Positions 15,756 to 23,682 are shown, numbered from the stretch's first letter. The stretch is DNA of 30,574 nucleotides from an uncultured Eubacteriales bacterium (GCA_900548145.1 URJB01000026.1:1-30574); one strand, 5' to 3'. A program made the numbers and translations. The notes: generated by a model not told the origin, from the sequence alone.

Positions 15756-15938
15756 TCAGTCCTTGATTTCGGTTACGTCGATCATGTGCTTCACGCGGAA
15801 GATCTGACCGCGAACGCAGGCATTATCTTCCTTGACAACGGTCTGGCCGACCTTGTGCAGGCCCAGCGCAGCCACGGTGTCCTTGTGAACCTTCAGGCTG
15901 GAGATCGGCGATTTTTTCAGCGTAATAGCCAGTTTCAT
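15756..15938 (-). CDS. rpmD: Ribosomal protein L30
   Basis: This 60-aa large-subunit protein opens MKLAITLKKSPISSLKVHKDT and ends in VKHMIDVTEIKD, and it has the usual length and pattern of bacterial L30. It lies between rpsE and rplO with 13-14-base gaps. AAGGAGGA lies upstream of its ATG. Confidence 0.94.
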   Translation of the reverse strand: MKLAITLKKSPISSLKVHKDTVAALGLHKVGQTVVKEDNACVRGQIFRVKHMIDVTEIKD

Positions 15939-15952
15939 GTTCGTCGTCCTCC

Positions 15953-16450
15953 TTAGCCCAGAATTTCTTCCACGGTCTTGCCGCGCAGCTTGGCGACTTC
16001 CTCAGCGGAGCGCAGCTGCTTCAGGCCTTCCAGAGTGGCCTTGACCATGTTGATCTTGTTGTTGGTGCCATAGCTCTTGGTGCGGATATCCTTCACACCC
16101 GCCAGCTCCAGCACGGCGCGGGCAGCGCCGCCGGCGATAACGCCGGTACCTTCGGGAGCGGGCAGAAGCACGACCTTGCCAGTGCCGTAATAACCAGTGG
16201 TCTCATGAGGGATCGAGGTGCCCAGCAGGGACACGTTGATCAGGTGCTTCTTCGCATCCTCAGTGCCCTTGCGGATCGCTTCGGAAATTTCAGCAGCCTT
16301 GCCCATGCCGGCGCCAACGCGGCCTTTTTCGTCGCCGACCACGACCAGCGCGGAGAAGCGGAAATTCCGGCCGCCCTTAACAACCTTGGTAACACGGTTG
16401 ACGGCAACGAGCTTCTCTTTGAATTCGCTGACCTGTTCCATGCGTTGCAT
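15953..16450 (-). CDS. rpsE: Ribosomal protein S5
   Basis: This 165-aa small-subunit protein works in decoding accuracy and mRNA unwinding. The N-terminal double-stranded RNA-binding domain includes KVVKGGRNFRFSALVVVGDE and GRVGAGMGKA. The C-terminal part contains LPAPEGTGVIAGGAARAVLE. The start is the ATG at 16450 with AAGGAGG 9 bases upstream, giving MQRMEQVSEFKEK. The longer frame upstream is the shadow of rplR. The segment near positions 25-35 (VKGGRN) is where spectinomycin resistance changes arise in other bacteria, and it looks ordinary here. Confidence 0.95.
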   Translation of the reverse strand: MQRMEQVSEFKEKLVAVNRVTKVVKGGRNFRFSALVVVGDEKGRVGAGMGKAAEISEAIRKGTEDAKKHLINVSLLGTSIPHETTGYYGTGKVVLLPAPEGTGVIAGGAARAVLELAGVKDIRTKSYGTNNKINMVKATLEGLKQLRSAEEVAKLRGKTVEEILG

Positions 16451-16466
16451 GCGTTCGTCCTCCTTC

Positions 16467-16835
16467 TTAGAATTCAAGTCCGGCTTCACGAGCGCCGGCA
16501 GCCAGCTCCGCCACGCGGCCAGTATACACATAGCCGCCGCGGTCGAAGACCACCTGCTTGATGCCCGCTTCGGACGCACGCTCAGCAACCAGCTTGCCAA
16601 CGATCTTGGCAGCGCCCTTCTTGTCGGTGTCCTTGATCTGGGCCATGACATCCTTCTCCTGCGTGGAGGCGGCTGCCAGGGTCACGCCCTTGGTATCGTC
16701 AATGATCTGAGCATAGATGTTGTTCAGGCTGCGATACACGCACAGACGCGGCATTTCCGGGGTGCCGCTAATCTTTTTACGAACACGGGCATGACGGATT
16801 TTGCGATCCGTATTACGATCTCGCGTCTTAAACAT
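16467..16835 (-). CDS. rplR: Ribosomal protein L18
   Basis: This 122-aa protein binds 5S rRNA in the central protuberance. It has the basic N-terminus (residues 1-20), RLCVYRSLNNIYAQIIDD in the middle and FDRGGYVYTGRV-AELAAGAREAGLEF at the end. It is full length. It is placed between rplF and rpsE, and GAAAGGGGA lies upstream of the ATG. Confidence 0.96.
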   Translation of the reverse strand: MFKTRDRNTDRKIRHARVRKKISGTPEMPRLCVYRSLNNIYAQIIDDTKGVTLAAASTQEKDVMAQIKDTDKKGAAKIVGKLVAERASEAGIKQVVFDRGGYVYTGRVAELAAGAREAGLEF

Positions 16836-16856
16836 TTGCGTTCATTCCCCTTTCGA

Positions 16857-17399
16857 TTACTTACCGGTCTTGCCTTCCTTGCGGCGGATATGCTCGTCAA
16901 CGTACTTGATGCCCTTGCCCAGATAGGGTTCCGGCTTACGGATGGCGCGAATATCGGCGGCAAGATTGCCAACCTGCTGCTTGTTGATGCCCTTGACCAC
17001 GATGGTGGTCTGGTTGGGCGTTTCGAACTGAATATTCTCCGGCGCGTCCAGAATGACGGGATGGGAGAAACCGATGTTGATGGTCAGCTTCTTGCCGCCC
17101 TCAGCCTGAGCGCGGTAGCCGGTGCCCACCAGCTCCAGAGTCTTGGAGAAACCGTCGGTGACGCCCACCACCATGTTGTGAACCAGGCTGCGGTACAGAC
17201 CGTGCATGGCCTTGTGGGGCTTCGCGTCGCTGGGACGTTCGAGGGTCAGGATGTTGCCTTCCTGCTTCAAAGTGATGGCGGGATTCACCTCTTGGGTCAG
17301 GGTGCCCTTGGGGCCCTTCACCGTTACGGTGTTATTCTCGTCCACCTTTACCTCCACGCCCGCGGGAACCGTGATCGGAAGTCTTCCGATTCGAGACAT
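16857..17399 (-). CDS. rplF: Ribosomal protein L6
   Basis: This 180-aa large-subunit protein has two duplicated alpha-beta domains. It opens MSRIGRLPITVPAGVEV and contains KGPKGTL in domain 1 and GFSHPV in domain 2. It ends with RKPEPYLGKGIKYVDEHIRR, followed by KEGKTGK. The C-terminal segment lies close to the sarcin-ricin loop in known ribosomes. It has the normal length and a spacing of 26 bases from rpsH. Confidence 0.97.
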   Translation of the reverse strand: MSRIGRLPITVPAGVEVKVDENNTVTVKGPKGTLTQEVNPAITLKQEGNILTLERPSDAKPHKAMHGLYRSLVHNMVVGVTDGFSKTLELVGTGYRAQAEGGKKLTINIGFSHPVILDAPENIQFETPNQTTIVVKGINKQQVGNLAADIRAIRKPEPYLGKGIKYVDEHIRRKEGKTGK

Positions 17400-17425
17400 T
17401 GTCTTACACCTCCATTGCGTGTAGG

Positions 17426-17827
17426 TTACCAGATGTAGGCGAGCACTTCGCCGCCGATCATTTGCTTCCGGGCTTCCTTATCCGTCATCAGACCCTTAGA
17501 GGTGGAGATGATGGCGATGCCCAGGCCGCCCAGAACCTTGGGCAGTTCTTCGGACTTGGCGTACACCCGCAGGCCGGGCTTGGAGATGCGCTTCAAACCG
17601 GCGATCACGGGCTGCTGCTTGCCGTTGACATACTTCAGGGTGATCTTGATGCTGCCCTGAGGGCCGTCATCGATAAAATCCACCGACTTGACATATCCTT
17701 CATTCAGAAGGATCTTCGCGATCGCCTTCTTGGCATTGCTAGCGGGCAGAACGACAGCGTCGTGCTTTGCGATCTGCGCGTTGCGGATGCGGGTCAGCAT
17801 ATCGGCGATGGGATCATTCACAACCAT
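17426..17827 (-). CDS. rpsH: Ribosomal protein S8
   Basis: This 133-aa small-subunit protein binds the central domain of 16S rRNA. It opens MVVNDPIADMLTRIRNAQIA and ends with the conserved segment GIAIISTSKGLMTDKEARKQ followed by MIGGEVLAYIW. The terminal residues match family members that finish in VWW or similar. In Escherichia coli S8 represses the spc operon by binding near the L5 start. No obvious copy of that target is visible here. Confidence 0.96.
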   Translation of the reverse strand: MVVNDPIADMLTRIRNAQIAKHDAVVLPASNAKKAIAKILLNEGYVKSVDFIDDGPQGSIKITLKYVNGKQQPVIAGLKRISKPGLRVYAKSEELPKVLGGLGIAIISTSKGLMTDKEARKQMIGGEVLAYIW

Positions 17828-17856
17828 GATGGAACCTCCTTCCGTTCTTTACCCGC

Positions 17857-18042
17857 TTACCAACTGGCCTTGCGGACACCGGGGATTTGGCCCTTGTAGG
17901 CCAGCTCTCTGAAGCAAATACGGCAGATGCCGTACTTGCGAAGCACCGAGTGGGGGCGACCACACAGGCGGCACCGCGTGTAAGCGCGAGTGGAGAACTT
18001 GGGCGCTCTTGCCTGCTTGATTTTCATACTGGTTTTGGCCAC
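17857..18042 (-). CDS. rpsN: Ribosomal protein S14, short zinc-binding type
   Basis: This 61-aa protein has two CxxC pairs, C24-x2-C27 and C40-x2-C43, forming the zinc site of the type Z form. It ends in ELAYKGQIPGVRKASW, the usual C-terminus of this form. The position between rplE and rpsH is standard. A zinc-free longer paralogue, if present, would lie elsewhere in the genome. Confidence 0.96.
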   Translation of the reverse strand: MAKTSMKIKQARAPKFSTRAYTRCRLCGRPHSVLRKYGICRICFRELAYKGQIPGVRKASW

Positions 18043-18066
18043 GTTCTTAATCTCCCTTCTCTAAGC

Positions 18067-18609
18067 TCACTGCGCGAACGGCATACCGAGCAGCCGGAGC
18101 AGTTCCTTGCACTCCTCGTCGGTCTTAGCCGTCGTAACGAAGATCATTTCCATGCCGCGGATCTTTTCCACCTTGTCGTACTCGATTTCGGGGAAGATCA
18201 GCTGCTCACGGACGCCCAGAGCGTAGTTGCCGCGACCGTCGAAGGACTTGTCGCTGACGCCGCGGAAGTCGCGAACGCGGGGAAGAGCGATCGAGACCAG
18301 CTTATCCATGAACTCTTCCATGCGGCTGCCGCGCAGGGTCACCTTCGCGCCCACGTTCATGCCTTCACGGAGCTTGAAGTTTGCAATGGACTTGCGAGCC
18401 TTGGTCACCAGGGGCTTCTGGCCGGAGATGGTCGCCAGCTCGGCAACCGCCACTTCCAGACCCTTGGGGTTATCCTTGCAGTCGCCCAGACCCATGTTGA
18501 TCACGATCTTGGACAGCTTCGGGATTTCCATAACATTCTTGTAGCCGAACTTCTGCTGCAGAGCAGGCACGGCTTCATTGATGTACTTTTCTTTAATACG
18601 AGTAGCCAT
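18067..18609 (-). CDS. rplE: Ribosomal protein L5
   Basis: This 180-aa large-subunit protein binds 5S rRNA and contacts the P-site tRNA. Typical segments are IPKLSKIVINMGLG, ATISGQKPLVTKARKSIANF and LRGSRMEEFMDKL. The end reads DEECKELLRLLGMPFAQ. It is full length, with GGGAGG upstream of the ATG, and lies between rplX and rpsN. Confidence 0.97.
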   Translation of the reverse strand: MATRIKEKYINEAVPALQQKFGYKNVMEIPKLSKIVINMGLGDCKDNPKGLEVAVAELATISGQKPLVTKARKSIANFKLREGMNVGAKVTLRGSRMEEFMDKLVSIALPRVRDFRGVSDKSFDGRGNYALGVREQLIFPEIEYDKVEKIRGMEMIFVTTAKTDEECKELLRLLGMPFAQ

Positions 18610-18623
18610 CAGCCTTGCCTCCC

Positions 18624-18989
18624 TCAGTCAATATCCGCTTTGCAGCGCTTGCAAACGCGGACGGTCTTGGTCTTCTTGGTGCCATCCTCGCGGGTGATCT
18701 CTTCCTTGCGGTGAGCCACGCGGGTCGCCTTGCCGCACTTGGGGCAGATCAGCATCACGTTGGAGGCGTCAATGGCGCGTTCCTTCTGGAAGATGCCGCC
18801 CTGCTGGCCCTGACGGCGGGCCTTCTGGTGCTTGGTCACGAAGGCAACGCCTTCCACGATGACCTTGCCGGTCTTGGGGAATACGTTCAGAACCTTGCCC
18901 TGCTTGCCCTTCACGGCGTGGTCGCCAGTGGCGGGACCGGAGATGACAACGACCTGATCGTTCTTCTTAACGTGAACTTTCTTAAGCAT
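18624..18989 (-). CDS. rplX: Ribosomal protein L24 with C-terminal zinc-ribbon-like segment
   Basis: This 121-aa protein starts the assembly of the large subunit. The KOW motif lies at the N-terminus (DQVVVISGPATGDHAVKGKQ) and is followed by GKVLNVFPKTGKVIVEGVA. The C-terminal part has two CxxC pairs (CPKC near residue 84 and CKRC near 114), which could bind zinc. This form is known in several bacterial groups, while others have lost the cysteines. It is slightly longer than the common 100-105 residues. Confidence 0.95.
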   Translation of the reverse strand: MLKKVHVKKNDQVVVISGPATGDHAVKGKQGKVLNVFPKTGKVIVEGVAFVTKHQKARRQGQQGGIFQKERAIDASNVMLICPKCGKATRVAHRKEEITREDGTKKTKTVRVCKRCKADID

Positions 18990-19003
18990 TTGTCAATCCT
19001 CCA

Positions 19004-19372
19004 TCACAGCACTTCGGGAGCCAGAGAAACGATCTTCATGAAATCCTTCTCGCGCAGCTCACGAGCCACAGGTCCAAAGATACGGGTGCCACGAGGCATT
19101 TTCTGGTCGTTGATGATAACGGCTGCGTTGTCATCAAAGCGGATGTAGCTGCCGTCGGGACGGCGCTTCTGCTTGCGCATGCGGACGATAACGGCCTTGA
19201 CCACATCGCCCTTCTTCACGGTGCCGCCGGGGGTAGCGCTCTTAACGCTGGCCACGATCACATCGCCGATGGAACCGTCACGGCGGAAGGAACCGCCGAG
19301 CACGCGGATGCACATGATTTCCTTGGCGCCGGAGTTGTCGGCAACCTTGAGTCGCGTTTGCGGCTGGATCAT
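19004..19372 (-). CDS. rplN: Ribosomal protein L14
   Basis: This 122-aa large-subunit protein lies at the subunit interface. It opens MIQPQTRLKVADNSGAKEIM and contains VIVRMRKQKRRPDGSYIRFD and PRGTRIFGPVARELRE, all standard. I started it at the ATG at 19372, twelve codons inside the longest frame, because AAGGAGGA lies 8 bases upstream and the length becomes the canonical 122. It is separated from rpsQ by an unusual 177-base spacer. Confidence 0.95.
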   Translation of the reverse strand: MIQPQTRLKVADNSGAKEIMCIRVLGGSFRRDGSIGDVIVASVKSATPGGTVKKGDVVKAVIVRMRKQKRRPDGSYIRFDDNAAVIINDQKMPRGTRIFGPVARELREKDFMKIVSLAPEVL

Positions 19373-19549
19373 ATGGTTTTTCCTCCTTGTTGGAATCGGG
19401 TGGGACATTCAGCCCGCCCTTGGTAGGTTCGGAGCGTCCATCGAAGGGCTTCATGCTCCTCCCTTCCACAGTTCAGCCCATGATATTTGAAATCCATGGG
19501 TGCTTATGGAATAAGAGGAGGCATACCCTGCGAGGACAGTGCCTTTTGA
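19373..19549. other. Unusual spacer inside the ribosomal operon (rpsQ to rplN)
   Basis: These 177 bases separate two genes that are usually a few bases apart. Three items are visible: a hairpin formed by CCCATG (19477-19482) and CATGGG (19495-19500); a bulged hairpin just after rpsQ, with arms near 19524-19528 and 19545-19549; and a minus-strand ATG at 19454 preceded by GGGAGG that opens a 58-codon frame running into rplN in another frame. No promoter with two good boxes is found. Its function is unknown. Confidence 0.55.
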
Positions 19550-19810
19550 TTACTTGGCCTTCTCGATGATCTCGACCAAGCGCCAGCGCTTGTCGCGGCT
19601 CAGGGGACGAGTCTCCATCACGCGCACACGATCGCCGATGCCACATTCGTTGTTCTCATCATGCGCCTTGAGCTTGCTGGTCTGGTTCATGATTTTGCCA
19701 TACAGCGGATGACGCACACGAGTCTTGATTTCCACAACGATGGTCTTATCCATCTTGTCGCTGACCACCAGACCTTCGCGGGTCTTGCGGTATCCTCTTT
19801 GTTCAGACAT
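19550..19810 (-). CDS. rpsQ: Ribosomal protein S17
   Basis: This 86-aa small-subunit protein with an OB fold helps assemble the 16S 5' domain. It contains RKTREGLVVSDKMDKTIVVE, YGKIMNQTSKLKAHDENNEC and GDRVRVMETRPLSRDKRWRL. The ATG has AAGGAGG upstream. It starts 35 bases after rpmC. It is full length. Confidence 0.96.
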   Translation of the reverse strand: MSEQRGYRKTREGLVVSDKMDKTIVVEIKTRVRHPLYGKIMNQTSKLKAHDENNECGIGDRVRVMETRPLSRDKRWRLVEIIEKAK

Positions 19811-19845
19811 TGAAGCGGCTGCCTCCTTCTTTTCGGTCTAAGCCC

Positions 19846-20046
19846 TTACTGGGCGTCTTTTTGTTCGAGCTGACGAAGGACGGTCATGCAGCGGGCGATA
19901 TCACGCTTGACGCCCTGAATGACCATGGTGTTCTGCAGCTGCCCAGTGGCAAGCTGGAAACGAAGGTTGAACAGTTCCGCCTTCAGATCGGCGACCTTGG
20001 TTTCAAGCTCGTTCTTGTTCATTGCTTGAAGCTCTTTTGCCTTCAT
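19846..20046 (-). CDS. rpmC: Ribosomal protein L29
   Basis: This 66-aa helical protein sits near the exit of the ribosomal tunnel, where it helps form the docking site for trigger factor and SRP. It contains KVADLKAELFNLRFQLATGQ and GVKRDIARCMTVLRQ, which is the family pattern. Its ATG overlaps the rplP stop as ATGA, so translation is coupled. Confidence 0.95.
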   Translation of the reverse strand: MKAKELQAMNKNELETKVADLKAELFNLRFQLATGQLQNTMVIQGVKRDIARCMTVLRQLEQKDAQ

Positions 20047-20480
20047 TGTGCTTCACCACCCGCTTCGTTTTTGTTCTCGCGCGCGAGAATTTTGGTCTTA
20101 AGAGGCAGCTTGTGAGAGGCCAGACGGAGGGCTTCACGCGCAGTCTCTTCGGGCACGCCCGCGATCTCAAACAGAACGCGGCCGGGCTTTACCACGGCAA
20201 CCCAGTACTCGGGAGAACCCTTACCGGAACCCATGCGGGTCTCAGCAGGCTTCTTGGTAACAGGCTTGTCGGGGAAGATCTTGATCCAAACCTGACCGCC
20301 ACGCTTGGTGTAACGGGTCAGGGCAATACGAGCCGCTTCGATCTGCTGGCTGGTCACCCAGCTGGGCTCGGTAGCGACAAGGCCAAACTCGCCGTAAGCA
20401 AGGAAGTTGCCGCGCATGGCTTTGCCGTTCATGCGTCCGCGGAACACGCGGCGGCGCTTGACTCTCTTGGGCATCAACAT
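20043..20480 (-). CDS. rplP: Ribosomal protein L16
   Basis: This 145-aa large-subunit protein helps position A-site tRNA. It starts MLMPKRVKRRRVFRGRMNGK and contains GEFGLVATEPSWVTSQQIEA, ARIALTRYTKRGGQVWIKIF and GSGKGSPEYWVAVVKPG. Two ATGs are close together at the start. The first is preferred because AGGAGG lies 10 bases upstream and the usual family start is ML-PKR. It begins 3 bases after rpsC stops. Confidence 0.96.
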   Translation of the reverse strand: MLMPKRVKRRRVFRGRMNGKAMRGNFLAYGEFGLVATEPSWVTSQQIEAARIALTRYTKRGGQVWIKIFPDKPVTKKPAETRMGSGKGSPEYWVAVVKPGRVLFEIAGVPEETAREALRLASHKLPLKTKILARENKNEAGGEAQ

Positions 20481-20483
20481 AGC

Positions 20484-21158
20484 TTATCTGCCTCCTTCGG
20501 TATTGGCGGCGACCGGCGCTTTCTTGGGCTTGGGAAGCTTCTGTCCCTTGTACACCCAGACTTTGACGCCCAAGCGGCCATAAGTGGTCTTGGCTTCGGC
20601 GAAGCCGTAGTCGATATCCGCACGCAGGGTCTGCAGCGGGATGGACCCTTCGTGATAGTGCTCGCTGCGGGCGATATCAGCGCCGCCCACGCGGCCGCCC
20701 ACGGTGCACTTCATGCCCTTGGCGCCGGCGCGGAGAGCACGCTGGATGCTCTGCTTCATGGCCCGGCGGAAGGAGATGCGCTTCTCCAGCTGCTGGGCGA
20801 TGTTCTCAGCCACCAACTGGGCGTTGGTGTCAGGCACCTTGATCTCCATGATGTTGATGTTGGCGGGGCTGCCCAGGAACGCTTCCACGTCCTTCTTCAG
20901 GGCTTCGATGCCCGCGCCGCCGCGGCCGATGATCATACCGGGCTTCGCGGTGAAGATGTTGATGGTCACGCGGTTGGCGGACCGCTCAATGTCGATGTGG
21001 CTGATGCCGGTGGAATAGTACTTTTCCTTCAGCATTTCGCGAAGTTTGTAATCCTCCACGAGGTTATTCGCGAAATCCTTCTTGCCGGCATACCAGCGGG
21101 TGCTCCAATTGTAGATAACGCCAACGCGAGCACCGTGGGGATTTACTTTCTGACCCAT
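20484..21158 (-). CDS. rpsC: Ribosomal protein S3
   Basis: This 224-aa small-subunit protein lies at the mRNA entry channel. It starts MGQKVNPHGARVGVIYNWST. The KH domain contains GMIIGRGGAGIEALKKDV with the GxxG loop, and the C-terminal domain contains GRVGGADIARSEHYHEGSIP and YGRLGVKVWVYKGQ. It ends in a short Pro/Lys-rich tail (ending ANTEGGR). It is full length, with GGGAGG upstream. Confidence 0.97.
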   Translation of the reverse strand: MGQKVNPHGARVGVIYNWSTRWYAGKKDFANNLVEDYKLREMLKEKYYSTGISHIDIERSANRVTINIFTAKPGMIIGRGGAGIEALKKDVEAFLGSPANINIMEIKVPDTNAQLVAENIAQQLEKRISFRRAMKQSIQRALRAGAKGMKCTVGGRVGGADIARSEHYHEGSIPLQTLRADIDYGFAEAKTTYGRLGVKVWVYKGQKLPKPKKAPVAANTEGGR

Positions 21159-21176
21159 TGATAAACCTCCCTTGGA

Positions 21177-21560
21177 TTACTTCTGATCCAGCACAACGCT
21201 GATGTGGCTGGTGCGCTTGAGGATGGGGGACGCGCTGCCGCGGGAACGGGCAACGTAACGCTTCAGCGTGGGGCCGGGGTTGGCGTACACTTCGGCAACG
21301 TAGAGGGACTTGCGATCCATCTCGTTGTTGTTCACCGCGTTGGCGATGGCGCTGCTGAGCAGCTTGTAAACCACGGGGCTCGCCGCCTTGGGGGTGTACT
21401 TCAGGATGGCCAGAGCATCATCCACATTCTTGCCGCGGATCAGGTCGATGACGATCTTTACCTTGCGGGAAGAGATGCGCACGTACTTGGCATGAGCGGA
21501 CGGGCGAGTATCGCGGGCCGCCATGTGGGCTTGCGCCTTCTTCTGGGTATTGGTTGCCAT
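21177..21560 (-). CDS. rplV: Ribosomal protein L22
   Basis: This 127-aa large-subunit protein lines the nascent peptide tunnel. The N-terminus carries an extra run of about 14 residues before ARDTRPSAHAKYVRIS, and the core then reads SRKVKIVIDLIRGKNVDDAL. The beta-hairpin part is KRYVARSRGSASPILKRTSH. The loop contains SRGSAS where many species have a K/R-rich RAKGRA-like stretch, so it is mildly divergent. It is the standard neighbour of rpsS and rpsC. Confidence 0.96.
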   Translation of the reverse strand: MATNTQKKAQAHMAARDTRPSAHAKYVRISSRKVKIVIDLIRGKNVDDALAILKYTPKAASPVVYKLLSSAIANAVNNNEMDRKSLYVAEVYANPGPTLKRYVARSRGSASPILKRTSHISVVLDQK

Positions 21561-21579
21561 GAAAACTCACTCCTTCCGC

Positions 21580-21861
21580 TTACTTCTTAACACTGGCTGC
21601 CTTTTCACCGGCATGGCCGCGGAACGTGCGGGTGGGGGCGAACTCGCCCAGCTTGTGTCCCACCATGTCCTCGGTCACATAGACCGGAACATGCTTGCGG
21701 CCGTCATGCACAGCGATGGTATGTCCTACGAAATCCGGGAAGATGGTGCTGGACCGAGACCAGGTCTTGGGCACAGACTTCTTGCCGGAGTTGTTCATTT
21801 CTACGATGCGCTTCATCAACGCTTCGCTGACAAAGGGTCCCTTTTTCACGGAACGACTCAT
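21580..21861 (-). CDS. rpsS: Ribosomal protein S19
   Basis: This 93-aa small-subunit head protein starts MSRSVKKGPFVSEALMKRI and contains KTWSRSSTIFPDFVGHTIAV and YVTEDMVGHKLGEFAPTRTF. This is the usual form and length. GGAGGAAGCCTCTC lies just before the ATG, and it lies between rplB and rplV. Confidence 0.97.
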   Translation of the reverse strand: MSRSVKKGPFVSEALMKRIVEMNNSGKKSVPKTWSRSSTIFPDFVGHTIAVHDGRKHVPVYVTEDMVGHKLGEFAPTRTFRGHAGEKAASVKK

Positions 21862-21894
21862 TGAGAGGCTTCCTCCTTCCTTGGATGCATGGGC

Positions 21895-22725
21895 TTACTT
21901 GCCCGCGCGCTTCACAATCATCTTGTTGGAATACTTCTTGTGCTTGCGGGTCTTCAGGCCCAGAGCAACCTTACCCCAGGGGGTAACAGGAGCGGGCATA
22001 CCCACAGGGCTCTTTCCCTCGCCGCCGCCATGGGGGTGATCGCAGGGGTTCATGACCACGCCGCGGACGGTGGGACGGATGCCCATGTGACGGGTGCGGC
22101 CGGCCTTACCAATGCGGACGTTCTCGTGGTCAGTGTTGCCCACGGTGCCGATGGTGGCTTTCGCATCCATAGGAACCTTGCGGACTTCGCCGGAGGGCAG
22201 ACGAACCTGCGCGTACAGGCCTTCCTTGGCCATGAGCTGAGCGCTCATACCGGCGGAACGGACCATCTGGCCGCCGCGGCCGGGCTTGATCTCCACATTG
22301 TGGATCAGCGTGCCGACGGGGATCGCCTTGATGGGCAGCGTGTTGCCGGGCTTGATGTCGGCAGTCTCGCTGGAGATCACGGTATCGCCCACCTTCAGGT
22401 CCAGAGGAGCCAGAATGTAGCGCTTCTCGCCGTCCGCGTAGTTCAGCAGGGCGATAAAGGCGCTGCGGTTGGGGTCGTACTGAATGCTGGCAACCTTCGC
22501 GGGGATGTCCACCTTATCGCGCTTGAAGTCGATAATGCGGTACTTGACCTTATTGCCGCCGCCCTGATGGCGAACGGTGATCTTGCCCTGCGCGTTGCGG
22601 CCGGCGTTCTTCTTCTTGTACTCGAGAAGGGACTTTTCCGGCTTAGTAGAAGTGATTTCCTCGTACGTCAACACCGACATAAAGCGGCGAGCGGGCGAGG
22701 TCGGCTTATAAACTCGAATAGCCAT
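21895..22725 (-). CDS. rplB: Ribosomal protein L2
   Basis: This 276-aa protein is needed for subunit joining and lies near the peptidyl transferase centre. It starts MAIRVYKPTSPARRFMSVL. The C-terminal domain contains the conserved NPCDHPHGGGEG stretch, which carries the essential histidine, followed by PVGMPAPVTPWG. Cys takes the place of the more common Val in NPVDHPHGG. It is full length. Confidence 0.97.
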   Translation of the reverse strand: MAIRVYKPTSPARRFMSVLTYEEITSTKPEKSLLEYKKKNAGRNAQGKITVRHQGGGNKVKYRIIDFKRDKVDIPAKVASIQYDPNRSAFIALLNYADGEKRYILAPLDLKVGDTVISSETADIKPGNTLPIKAIPVGTLIHNVEIKPGRGGQMVRSAGMSAQLMAKEGLYAQVRLPSGEVRKVPMDAKATIGTVGNTDHENVRIGKAGRTRHMGIRPTVRGVVMNPCDHPHGGGEGKSPVGMPAPVTPWGKVALGLKTRKHKKYSNKMIVKRAGK

Positions 22726-22745
22726 TGATTCTTGTCCTCCCTGCT

Positions 22746-23045
22746 TTATTCGGCCATGCCCTCAAAGAACTCGATGGTCTTGGAGTCTTTGGTGAGGGTC
22801 ACATACGCCTTCTTGATTTCCGGGGTGCGGCCGGCGGTGCGTCCCTGCCGCTTCATCTTGCCCAAGGTGCGCAGGGTGTTGACCTTGTCCACCTTGATGC
22901 CCTTGAAGATGCTTTCCAGAGCCAGCTTGATTTCGGTCTTGTTGGCGCTGGGGTGCACTTCGAACACGTAGCGCTTATCGGCGAAGCCGTCGTAAGAGGC
23001 CTCGGTCAGCACCGGGCGAAGGATAACGTCATGGGGATTCTTCAT
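22746..23045 (-). CDS. rplW: Ribosomal protein L23
   Basis: This 99-aa large-subunit protein at the tunnel exit is a docking site for trigger factor and SRP. It contains DVILRPVLTEASYDGF, YVFEVHPSANKTEIKLALES and KMKRQGRTAGRTPEIKKAYV. Its ATG overlaps the rplD stop by 4 bases, so translation is coupled to L4. Confidence 0.96.
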   Translation of the reverse strand: MKNPHDVILRPVLTEASYDGFADKRYVFEVHPSANKTEIKLALESIFKGIKVDKVNTLRTLGKMKRQGRTAGRTPEIKKAYVTLTKDSKTIEFFEGMAE

Positions 23046-23665
23046 GCATATACCTCCTCTACGCCTTTGAGAGCGTCCTTGGTGAGGATGATCTTGCCGG
23101 CCTTCAGAATGTCGTACACGTTCAGGGTGTTGACATAAGAGGTTTCCAGCTTTTCAATGTTGCCGGCGGCGCGCAGGATGGTCTCATCCCGGCCGGGCAG
23201 CACCAGCATGGTGGTGTTCTTGGTCTCGAAATTGCCCAGGAACTTGGCCATCAGCTTGGTCTTGGCTTCCGCCAGCTTGAGCTCGTCCACAACGATGATC
23301 TCACCGGCGTTCAGCTTGGAGGTCATGGCGCTCTTGAAAGCAAGGCGGCGGACCTTCTTGGGAACGTTGATGACGTAATCGCGGGGCTTGGGAGCAAACA
23401 CGACGCCGCCGTGCTTGAACTGAGGCGCGCGGTTGCCATGGTGACGCGCGTTACCGGTTCCCTTTTGACGGTAGATCTTACGACCGCCGCCACGAACCTC
23501 ACCGCGGGTCAGAGCGCTCTGCGTGCCCTGACGCTTGTTGGCCAGAATGGAGCGAACGACCAGATGCATAGCGGCGGTATTGATGGGGGCGGCGAAAATC
23601 TCTTCGCTCAGCTCCACTTCGCCGATGGCCGCGCCTTCCATGTTATACAGTGCAGTCTTAGGCAT
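23042..23665 (-). CDS. rplD: Ribosomal protein L4
   Basis: This 207-aa large-subunit protein has an extended loop in the peptide tunnel. The loop reads GGGRKIYRQKGTGNARHHG (residues about 59-77), where many bacteria have RQKGTGRARQGS-like sequence, so N72 and H75-H76 are variants. The C-terminal part contains VPKKVRRLAFKSAMTSKL and ILKAGKIILTKDAL. In Escherichia coli L4 represses its own operon. Whether it does so here is unknown, but the S10 leader is structured. Confidence 0.96.
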   Translation of the reverse strand: MPKTALYNMEGAAIGEVELSEEIFAAPINTAAMHLVVRSILANKRQGTQSALTRGEVRGGGRKIYRQKGTGNARHHGNRAPQFKHGGVVFAPKPRDYVINVPKKVRRLAFKSAMTSKLNAGEIIVVDELKLAEAKTKLMAKFLGNFETKNTTMLVLPGRDETILRAAGNIEKLETSYVNTLNVYDILKAGKIILTKDALKGVEEVYA

Positions 23666-23682
23666 GGTGTACTTTCCTCCTT

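Noticed and set aside
19278..19454. Small frame of 58 codons starting after GGGAGG in the rpsQ-rplN spacer
   Set aside because: It runs about 95 bases into rplN in another frame and has a low-complexity, Pro/Arg-rich product. I keep it only as part of the spacer finding, not as a gene.
20022..21161. A 379-codon open frame on the plus strand
   Set aside because: It is antisense to rplP and rpsC, which are certain. The long frame follows from their codon bias.
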